From Pseudorhodobacter antarcticus (GTDB lineage Bacteria > Pseudomonadota > Alphaproteobacteria > Rhodobacterales > Rhodobacteraceae): 64,000 nucleotides of DNA. Shown in pieces: positions 58,036 to 64,000 of this stretch. The stretch lies in assembly GCF_900110135.1 (NCBI RefSeq), contig NZ_FOCO01000013.1, positions 1 through 64,000 of the forward strand, written 5' to 3'. How positions within the stretch are numbered: position 1 is the first letter of the stretch; each line of letters opens with the position of its first letter. The notes beneath the pieces are model-generated. The model was not told the DNA's origin. It ran no database searches and was given only the letters and a program-made list of their open reading frames with translations. A program made the position numbers and the translations under genes.

Positions 58036-58959
58036 ATGTCAGAACCAATGAGCTCTGGTGAAATCGAAGATGTGCTGTCCTCCATCCGGCGGTTGGTGTC
58101 TGAGGATTTGCGCCCAGTGTCGTCCAGATCTGCGGCACCCGCCAAATCAACGATGGATCAAGCAGGCAAGCCCCAACTTGTTTTGGGCGGGGCCGAACTT
58201 GTTACTGGCAAGTTGCTGTTGACCCCGGCGTTCCGCGTTGTGTCCAATGACGTGCCGGTTTCAGACGCGATCAATCCTGCAACGGACGCGGCATCCGGTA
58301 CGGCCGCACCCGCTTGGGGCGCTGAACAGTCTTTGGTTGGCGCACCTCCCAAACCATCAACAGCAGAAGATTGGTTGCCAGAATCATCCACATTGCCCGA
58401 AGATGATGTTTTTGGCGAACTGCCGGATGAAAGCGATGATTGGCTTGAAACCGACGACGCGGATGATGCCGTCCCCCCACCAGCATCCGACGTGACGCGT
58501 TTGGTGAGCGAAATAGGCGCTGCCGTTGCCGAAAACGCCGAGGAGTGGGAGCCAGAAGCAGGTGATAGCCCGATGGCAGCAATGTCATGGCAAGCCCCGG
58601 AATGGGTAGAGGAGGCGGAGGTCGTTGATGCCGCCATCAACACTGCCACCGGCACTGCGGCAGCCACAGCGCTTGCTGACGCAGCCGAGGCCGCCGCAGT
58701 CGCCGAGATCATGTCACGCGCTGCACAAGCGGCGGTGGAACAGCAAAAGGCTGCGGAGCGTTCCAAAGAGGCTGATGCATCAGACGATCTTTTCGCCGAG
58801 AATGCCGGTTATTTTGATGAAACCGTGTTGCGCGATTTGGTGCGTGATTTGATCCGTGAAGAATTAAGCGGCACCTTGGGCGAACGCATCACCCGCAACG
58901 TCCGCAAATTGGTGCGGTCAGAAATCAATCGCGCGATGACCGCGCGTGACTTTGAATAA
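58036..58959 (+). CDS. Acidic PopZ-like protein
   Basis: 307 residues. The start SSGEIEDVLSSIRRLVSEDLRP, a long acidic/Pro/Ala-rich disordered centre (about 40-245), and a conserved basic C-terminal helix region (VLRDLVRDLIREEL, then RITRNVRKLVRSEINRAM) resemble the layout of PopZ/DUF2497 polar-organising proteins, though I do not claim orthology. ATG 58036 follows GCAGGAAA. In relatives it sits between tolC and valS. Function inferred only from architecture. Confidence 0.62.
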   Translation: MSEPMSSGEIEDVLSSIRRLVSEDLRPVSSRSAAPAKSTMDQAGKPQLVLGGAELVTGKLLLTPAFRVVSNDVPVSDAINPATDAASGTAAPAWGAEQSLVGAPPKPSTAEDWLPESSTLPEDDVFGELPDESDDWLETDDADDAVPPPASDVTRLVSEIGAAVAENAEEWEPEAGDSPMAAMSWQAPEWVEEAEVVDAAINTATGTAAATALADAAEAAAVAEIMSRAAQAAVEQQKAAERSKEADASDDLFAENAGYFDETVLRDLVRDLIREELSGTLGERITRNVRKLVRSEINRAMTARDFE

Positions 58960-58973
58960 ACCAATCAATAGGG

Positions 58974-59014
58974 CATAAGAATAAAGCGCGCAAATTGCGC
59001 ACTTTATTCTTATG
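58974..59014. terminator. 41-base near-perfect palindrome, bidirectional terminator
   Basis: Thirteen-base outer arms (CATAAGAATAAAG and its reverse complement) enclose GCGCAA/TTGCGC around a central A, with a single C/A mismatch. It sits between the convergent ends of the acidic PopZ-like gene (+) and the DUF6280 gene (-), with A/T-rich outer arms supplying U-tracts on both strands. Confidence 0.85.
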
Positions 59015-59051
59015 AAATCATCAGCCGTGCCTGTGAAGTGCCGGTGGTATA

Positions 59052-59372
59052 TCAAGCAGCTTCGGCTTGGTCCAAAGCATTGCGGCGCTCAGACTCTTCA
59101 CGCGACAGTGCAACAGATGTGCGGATGCCTTTGGACACAAATTCCATCAAGCCTTTGACAACACGTTCGTTCGGGTCAATCCCAGCGCAAGACAGTACTT
59201 CACGCCCATCACGCGACCGTGCCCAGCGGGCAATCTGATCGGGACCATTCCCGTATTTCTTGTCATCTGCGATGGCATCATCCAAAGCGGCAAGAACCAC
59301 GGCCGCAAACAGCTTGCGTGCACGCTGACCTTGTTCGAAATTAAAGGCGGTTCCATCTACAAAGTCTAACAT
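59052..59372 (-). CDS. DUF6280 family protein
   Basis: 106 residues, all helical, soluble. The block FVDGTAFNFEQGQRARKLF and IARWARSRDGREVLSCAGIDPNERVV is strongly conserved in this order and matches what I know as DUF6280. Acidic/basic mixed, no catalytic motif. The rest (SKGIRTSVALSREESERRNAL) is a C-terminal helix. No function known. Monocistronic, convergent with the PopZ-like gene. Confidence 0.8.
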   Translation of the reverse strand: MLDFVDGTAFNFEQGQRARKLFAAVVLAALDDAIADDKKYGNGPDQIARWARSRDGREVLSCAGIDPNERVVKGLMEFVSKGIRTSVALSREESERRNALDQAEAA

Positions 59373-59586
59373 CGGGTCGTCCTATTCTTGCTCTTGCACA
59401 TTTTGACGTTTGCGCAATATGACCAATTCCCATCGATTCGGTGTCCCCCGTTTGGAATAGCACCTATGCGTCTGGCGCATGGCTGGCTTGGGGCGATACC
59501 GTATCTTGTAAGCTTGTCTACGCTCTCATGGGTATATATAGGGGTTGTCTGACTTCCTTCAATGTTTTGTCAAGGTTTTGCCACAA

Positions 59587-60150
59587 ATGCCCAAGATTAA
59601 TGGAAATGAAATTAAGGCCGGCTTTGTGCTGGAACATGATGCGGGCCTTTGGGCTGCGGTGAAGGTGAATATCGTAAAGCCGGGTAAGGGCGGCGCGTTT
59701 GCGCAGGTGGAATTGAAAAACCTGCGGGATGGGCGCAAATTGAATGAACGCTTCCGGTCAGAGGACAAGGTAGAGCGCGTCACCCTAGAGAACAAAGACC
59801 AACAATTCCTTTATGAAGTTGATGGGATGTTGGTGTTCATGGACAATGAAACCTTTGAACAGATCGAATTGCCCGCTGATCTGCTCGGCGACCGCCGCCC
59901 GTTTTTGCAGGACGGCATGATGGCCACCGTGGAATATTATGGCGACGAGGCCCTCTCAATGCGCTTGCCGCAAAAGGTAAAGTGCAGAATTGTGGAAACA
60001 GAGCCGGTTCAAAAGGGCCAAACCGCGGCCAACAGTTTCAAGCCTGCGATCTTGGACAATGGCGTGCGGATCATGATCCCGCCGTTTATTGCCGTCGACG
60101 AAGAGATCATCGTTCACACCGAATTGATGGAATATTCTGAACGCGCCTAA
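59587..60150 (+). CDS. efp: Elongation factor P
   Basis: Relieves ribosome stalling at polyproline. 187 residues, three beta-barrel domains. The loop [10 protein letters not shown] puts Lys34 at the modified position; [22 protein letters not shown] and [15 protein letters not shown] mark domains II and III. ATG 59587 is chosen over the frame start 59545. No epmAB or earP-type modifier gene is seen in the window. Confidence 0.95.
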   Translation: MPKINGNEIKAGFVLEHDAGLWAAVKVNIVKPGKGGAFAQVELKNLRDGRKLNERFRSEDKVERVTLENKDQQFLYEVDGMLVFMDNETFEQIELPADLLGDRRPFLQDGMMATVEYYGDEALSMRLPQKVKCRIVETEPVQKGQTAANSFKPAILDNGVRIMIPPFIAVDEEIIVHTELMEYSERA

Positions 60151-60180
60151 CGTTATGGGGCGGGCCTGTGCGGTCTGCCC

Positions 60181-60957
60181 CTAACCTGCGCCTTGCCCTT
60201 CAAATGTCACCGCTGCCCCACCAGCTGTCATCGGCCCTTGTGCGCGATCAAACCGCAAATAGGCCAAGGCGGCGCCACCCGATTGGGTGAACAGATTGCC
60301 TACAGGTTTGCCGTCATCCGTCATAATCTCGGTGCCTACCAGAACCGTTCCGGCAATCCCAACCCGTGCCAAACCTTTTCGCAATTCGGTTTTATGCTTC
60401 ATCCGTGCCGTCACCTCTTGCCCGACATAGCAGCCCTTGCGGAAATCCACGCCGTGCAGCCGTTCAAACCCCATTTCAAGCAAATAGCTTTCATCCGGAA
60501 TCAATTCGATCCCGCTTTCGGGGATCACATGGGCCACGCGAATTGCGTCCCAGTCGATCAAAGGCGCTGTACCCTGCGCATCGCCATAAGCCCGCCACCC
60601 AAGGGCTGTGTGGCGCGGATCGGGCCATGCCTGCGCAGGGGCTTGCCCCAAACCGCGGGTCACGCGCAGCGCGCTTGGGGTCAATTGCACATTCGCGCGC
60701 AAACGGTACATCGAAAGGCGGCGCAATGTGGCATCGGCCAACGCATCGGGCATATCCAAAAGCAAGGCCGCGCCGGTGTTGACCACGAAGAAATCAGCCA
60801 GATATTTGCCCTGCGGCGACAAGAACGCGGCCCAAATCAAGCCCGGCCCTTTGCCCAGCGGCAAAATATCATTGCTCAGCAATCCTTGCAAAAATGGCAG
60901 GGCATCCGCACCACTTACTTCGATCACGCGGCGGTCTGATGTCATTTCGCCCGGCAT
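60181..60957 (-). CDS. ygfZ: Folate-dependent YgfZ/GcvT-domain protein
   Basis: Tetrahydrofolate-binding protein aiding Fe-S cluster assembly or repair. 258 residues. The YgfZ signature FRKGCYVGQEVTARMKHK with its Cys is intact, following GFERLHGVD. N-terminal RRVIEVSGADALPFLQGLLSND fits GcvT-like folds. ATG 60957 has AGGGGG six bases upstream. Relevant to the many Fe-S proteins of the nuo operon, though not linked to it. Confidence 0.92.
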   Translation of the reverse strand: MPGEMTSDRRVIEVSGADALPFLQGLLSNDILPLGKGPGLIWAAFLSPQGKYLADFFVVNTGAALLLDMPDALADATLRRLSMYRLRANVQLTPSALRVTRGLGQAPAQAWPDPRHTALGWRAYGDAQGTAPLIDWDAIRVAHVIPESGIELIPDESYLLEMGFERLHGVDFRKGCYVGQEVTARMKHKTELRKGLARVGIAGTVLVGTEIMTDDGKPVGNLFTQSGGAALAYLRFDRAQGPMTAGGAAVTFEGQGAG

Positions 60958-61184
60958 TTTGGCCCCCTGTTTGGTCTGATCCGAAAAAGCGCAAATTGCC
61001 TTAACGCTTTGGTCGCGCCATTAATGCGTCATGTGGGCTAGGCTGTCCACCGCATGTCACGTATCCACACTCTCCAATCTATGAACAATGGGTCCGGTTT
61101 CAACCCACAGCGGTGGGGCAGCGGCCTTGACGGGGCAGGCGGGCAGGCCTAGCACTTTGACATCACAGCGCAGGAATTCCCCGA

Positions 61185-62402
61185 ATGACCACCACTCGTC
61201 CCGCCTCCCTTGCCAACGGTCGCCCTTACCTTGCTATTCCCGGCCCCTCCGTTATGCCCGACCGCGTGTTGCGCGCGATGCATCGCGCTTCGCCCAACAT
61301 CTATGGTGGTGAGATTTATGAGGTGGTTGCCGCGATCTGGCCGCGTCTGCGTGCTGTGGCGGGCACCACCCAAAATGCTGCGATCTATATCGGCAACGGC
61401 CACGCGGCATGGGAGGCGGCAAATGCCAACATGTTCAGCCGGGGTGACAAGGCGTTGGTGCTGGCTGTGGGGCATTTTGGCAATGGCTGGGCGAAAATGG
61501 CGCGTGCAATGGGCGTGGACGTAGAGGTAATGGATTTTGGCACCGCGGCCCCCGTTGATATGGCGCGGGTGGAGGCGGCTTTGCGCGCAGATACCAATCA
61601 CAGCATCAAGGCGGTGCTGGCCACGCATGTCGACACCTCCAGCTCCACCAAAACTAATGTTGCGGCCTTGCGTGCGGTTTTGGATGCTGTGGGGCATCCC
61701 GCCCTTTTGGCGATTGATTGCATCGCATCAATGGCATGTGACGAATTTCATATGGACACATGGGGCGTCGATGTGGCCGTCTCTGCCAGCCAAAAAGGGC
61801 TGATGACACCGCCTGGCCTTGGCTTTCTGTGGTTTTCCGAAAATGCGGCGGCGCGGTGCCGCAACAGCGATCTGCGCACCCCCTATTGGGATTGGGAACC
61901 CCGCGCCAAAGGCACTGAATTTTGGCAATATTTCAACGGCACCGCCCCGACTCATCACATTTATGGCCTGTCCGAGGCGTTGTTGATGCTGGAAGAGGAG
62001 GGGATGGAAAATGTTTGGGCCCGCCACCGCGCGCTGGCAGGCGCAGTCTGGGCAGCATTCGATGTCTGGGGCAGTGAAAACCCTGCGATCGCCTTGAACG
62101 TGGCGCGGGCGCAAGATCGGGGTTTTTCGGTGACCGCCGCGCGGCTTGGTGGCCATGATGCCACCCGCCTGCGCGAATGGTGCGAACATCAGGCGGGGGT
62201 CACGCTGGGGATTGGCCTTGGCATGGCAGCCCCCGGCGATCCAGCATGGCATGGGTTTTTGCGTGTGGCCCATATGGGTCATGTGAACGCCCATATGACG
62301 CTGGGGGTGCTGGCCGTGATGGAAACCGGGCTGCAGGCGCTTGGTATCGCGCATGGTGCTGGCGGGATTATGGCGGCCACAAAGGCATTGTCGCACACTT
62401 GA
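61185..62402 (+). CDS. Class V aminotransferase, serine--glyoxylate type
   Basis: 405 residues, PLP enzyme. GPSVMPDRVLRAMHR near the start, GNGHAAWEAANANMF, HVDTSSSTKTN, DCIASMACDEFHMD and the Schiff-base Lys in VSASQKGLMTPPGLGF. Matches alanine/serine--glyoxylate and aspartate aminotransferase-like enzymes of the serine and photorespiratory type; the natural amino donor is not certain. No linked serine-cycle gene in the window. Confidence 0.87.
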   Translation: MTTTRPASLANGRPYLAIPGPSVMPDRVLRAMHRASPNIYGGEIYEVVAAIWPRLRAVAGTTQNAAIYIGNGHAAWEAANANMFSRGDKALVLAVGHFGNGWAKMARAMGVDVEVMDFGTAAPVDMARVEAALRADTNHSIKAVLATHVDTSSSTKTNVAALRAVLDAVGHPALLAIDCIASMACDEFHMDTWGVDVAVSASQKGLMTPPGLGFLWFSENAAARCRNSDLRTPYWDWEPRAKGTEFWQYFNGTAPTHHIYGLSEALLMLEEEGMENVWARHRALAGAVWAAFDVWGSENPAIALNVARAQDRGFSVTAARLGGHDATRLREWCEHQAGVTLGIGLGMAAPGDPAWHGFLRVAHMGHVNAHMTLGVLAVMETGLQALGIAHGAGGIMAATKALSHT

Positions 62403-62409
62403 TTTCTTG

Positions 62410-62434
62410 TGAAATTATATTACATACAATTTCA
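62410..62434 (+). promoter_or_regulatory. Inverted repeat upstream of the antitoxin gene, probable autoregulatory operator
   Basis: TGAAATT (62410-62416) and AATTTCA (62428-62434) are perfect seven-base arms with an 11-base spacer that contains TATATT-like sequence. The repeat ends 11 bases before the antitoxin ATG and borders the Shine-Dalgarno AAAGGA. Typical place for repression by an Xre-type antitoxin or its toxin complex. Confidence 0.55.
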
Positions 62435-62445
62435 AAGGAAACATC

Positions 62446-62820
62446 ATGTATGCAGAAGCCCAAACCGATGACCGTCCCGAACCTAGCAGAGTTGCCGCCA
62501 AGGCGGTATTCGCCGCAGCCCTTGAATTAGGGTTAACGCAAAAGGAGCTTGCTCGCGCGATTGGGGTGTCCGAACCTTCGGTCAGCCGTATGAAGGGCGG
62601 CGGTTTTGTGCTGGATGGCAAGCCGCTGGAATTGGCGCTGTGCCTCATCCGTGTGTTTCGTGGGTTAGATGCTATCAATGGTGGCGAGGTATTGGTGACG
62701 CGCAGTTGGATGGCAAATCCGAACAGCGATCTGATAGGGGTGCCCAAAGCGATTATCGCCTCAGCCACCGGGTTGGTCGATGTTATGAACTATCTGGACG
62801 CCGCGCGTGCCCGCGTTTGA
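62446..62820 (+). CDS. Xre/MbcA/ParS-type antitoxin
   Basis: 124 residues. An Xre-like HTH (LTQKELARAIGVSEPSVSRMK, about 30-50) precedes a C-terminal toxin-binding (DUF2384, MbcA/ParS) domain with ALCLIRVFRGLDAINGG, and SWMANPNSDLIGVPKAIIAS as the usual LxxPNxxLxGxxP segment. Expected to neutralise and repress the RES toxin encoded next, which begins inside its last codons (14-base overlap). Confidence 0.88.
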   Translation: MYAEAQTDDRPEPSRVAAKAVFAAALELGLTQKELARAIGVSEPSVSRMKGGGFVLDGKPLELALCLIRVFRGLDAINGGEVLVTRSWMANPNSDLIGVPKAIIASATGLVDVMNYLDAARARV

Positions 62821-63523
62821 TGGAACAGGGCCTTACAAGGGCAACCTTTGGCGGGTAATCGAAGCGCAATACAGATCCTCTACCTTAAGGTTGGTCGATA
62901 CATTCGCAGAACATGACATGCTGGAGGCAATGCTGGAGACAGCAAAACCCGCAGTCCCGCCAGATTGTCAGCATTTGGATTATCAATTCTGGTCGCCATT
63001 CCGATATGGCTGCTACCCACGCGATTCGCGGTTTCGTCGCGCTGGCCGCACCCCGGGGGTATGGTACGGGTCAGAGGCCCCTTTTACAGCGATGTGCGAA
63101 ACCATCTGGGGAAATCTACGGTTCTTTCGCGCCTCGTCTGGCACGCCCTTGCCCCGCCGCCCCGTTGAATACACCGCTGTTTGCGCGGATATCCAAACGC
63201 TTTTTGCATTGGATCTGACCGCGTCAGATTGGGCGGGGCAGGGGCGCTGGACCGACCCCGATGATTACACAGATTGCATAGCACTCGCCGATGCATACCG
63301 GACAGCGGGCGGTCAGGTCCTGCGCTATGCGTCCGTTCGCGCGCCCAATCATGGCTGCAATGTCGCTGTGTTAACCTGCGCAGTCTTCGCATCACCACGT
63401 CCCATAGCGCATCAAACATGGCGGGTGCTTTACGGTGCCTTGGTGCAGCGGGCAATCAGTGACAGCGATAATATGCGGTACAGTCTTGGGGTTGAGGTTT
63501 CAAAATTCAGATTAATAATATGA
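62807..63523 (+). CDS. RES-domain toxin
   Basis: 238 residues from GTG 62807. The RES fold is recognised from NLWRVIEAQYR, RRAGRTPGVWYGSEAPFTAMCETIW (Arg and Glu of the family site) and the C-terminal TWRVLYGALVQRAI. Known RES toxins degrade NAD+ and arrest growth. It overlaps the antitoxin gene by 14 bases with a weak start codon, giving less toxin than antitoxin. The reading frame is intact. Confidence 0.85.
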   Translation: MPAFDGTGPYKGNLWRVIEAQYRSSTLRLVDTFAEHDMLEAMLETAKPAVPPDCQHLDYQFWSPFRYGCYPRDSRFRRAGRTPGVWYGSEAPFTAMCETIWGNLRFFRASSGTPLPRRPVEYTAVCADIQTLFALDLTASDWAGQGRWTDPDDYTDCIALADAYRTAGGQVLRYASVRAPNHGCNVAVLTCAVFASPRPIAHQTWRVLYGALVQRAISDSDNMRYSLGVEVSKFRLII

Positions 63524-63551
63524 TCTTATGGTGTAATCTTAATGCAGCACA

Positions 63552-64000
63552 TTAAAGCCAATTTTTGTACTTAAAGTAAGCATAAGTCAGCACTGCCAGC
63601 CCGATCATCGCCCCAAGGGAAAGTGCAAACCCGTATCGCATATCCAATCCTGGCATGTTCGCAAAATTCATCCCAAAAATTGACGCGATCAACGTGGCCG
63701 GCAAAAAAATCACCGCCGCAACTGACAAAATCTTGCTGATATTTGTCTGTTCGATGTTGATCATGCCCAAAGTCGCATCCAGCAAAAACGTGATCTTGGA
63801 CGCAACGAAATTTGCATGATCAGTCAAGGATTTCACATCATTCGTCAGTGTCTTGGCGCGTTCATGCAAATCAGGGGTGGCACTGTGTTTGGTCAGCACC
63901 TGCGCCAAATAACTTGCCAGACGGTCCAGCGTCAAAAGGCTGTCGCGGATGTTGGAATTCAAGTTTCCCATCTGTCCGATGGTTTCCAGAACGGATTGAT
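63552..64000 (-). CDS. corA: CorA-type metal ion transporter, C-terminal part
   Basis: The minus-strand frame is open across the right edge, so the N terminus lies outside the window. The last 150 residues are present: a long cytoplasmic helix (DLHERAKTLTNDVKSLTDHANFVASKITFLLDA), then membrane helix 1 ending in the selectivity motif GMNFANMPG (near residue 100 of the visible part) and membrane helix 2. The GMN motif supports Mg2+/Co2+ transport. Confidence 0.92.
   Translation of the reverse strand, partial: QSVLETIGQMGNLNSNIRDSLLTLDRLASYLAQVLTKHSATPDLHERAKTLTNDVKSLTDHANFVASKITFLLDATLGMINIEQTNISKILSVAAVIFLPATLIASIFGMNFANMPGLDMRYGFALSLGAMIGLAVLTYAYFKYKNWL

Noticed and set aside
1-64000. tRNA, rRNA, CRISPR array, transposase or prophage
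   Set aside because: No cloverleaf with CCA end, repeat-spacer series or transposase motif was recognised. Gaps between genes are mostly under 250 bases.

Overview
The window is a chromosomal segment from an alphaproteobacterium, almost certainly order Rhodobacterales (Roseobacter/Rhodobacter lineage). The evidence is an NADH dehydrogenase (nuo) operon carrying DUF5337 and other lineage-typical inserts and followed by birA-coaX-RNase J, a DUF6280 gene, Hint-domain proteins with RTX-type repeats, the surE-pcm-nlpD and tatABC blocks, and a pcm-tolC-acidic protein order. Intact reading frames of moderately high GC fill nearly all of it. I saw no rRNA, tRNA, CRISPR array, prophage or complete insertion sequence.

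Layout. 1-4020 is the accessory end: a frameshifted Fic-domain gene, two adjacent half-length phospholipase D-like genes, and an RTX/Hint gene broken by at least five slippage-type frameshifts. 4031-4861 is kdsA (KDO synthesis, minus strand). 4999-12098 is a compact leucine/isovalerate degradation operon: ivd, mccB, mccA, a glutathione transferase, mvaB and an enoyl-CoA hydratase, with an inverted repeat in the probable promoter. 12276-30136 is the nuoA-N operon (14 subunits) with seven extra genes, followed by birA, coaX and rnj and closed by a strong bidirectional terminator at 33372. BirA would biotinylate MccA encoded upstream.

33430-43949 is mixed: a DEAD-box helicase, a glycosyltransferase with an unrecognised partner, release factor 3, an intact Hint protein, an overlapping SDR / sugar transferase-like / phosphatase-like trio, an ABC ATPase and a truncated HTH regulator. 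44099-46608 is tatABC plus a DUF815 ATPase, convergent with nlpD-pcm-surE (46638-49335). Then come a phosphomannomutase, about 1 kb without a confident gene (50938-51960), hemF-idi, an M20 amidohydrolase, a GST, pcm-tolC, a PopZ-like acidic protein, DUF6280, efp, ygfZ and a class V aminotransferase. The right end carries an Xre/RES toxin-antitoxin pair and the C-terminal part of a CorA-type transporter.

Most of the window is core metabolism and envelope biology. The less ordinary signals are the slippage-riddled RTX/Hint gene, the paired half-PLD genes with altered HKD motifs, the helix-hairpin-helix tail shared by NuoE and its membrane-anchored neighbour, several enzymes with altered catalytic motifs, and the RES-Xre module. 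I found no convincing wholly new multi-gene system; the closest candidates are the NuoE-tail pair and the 36-37 kb glycosyltransferase/unknown pair.
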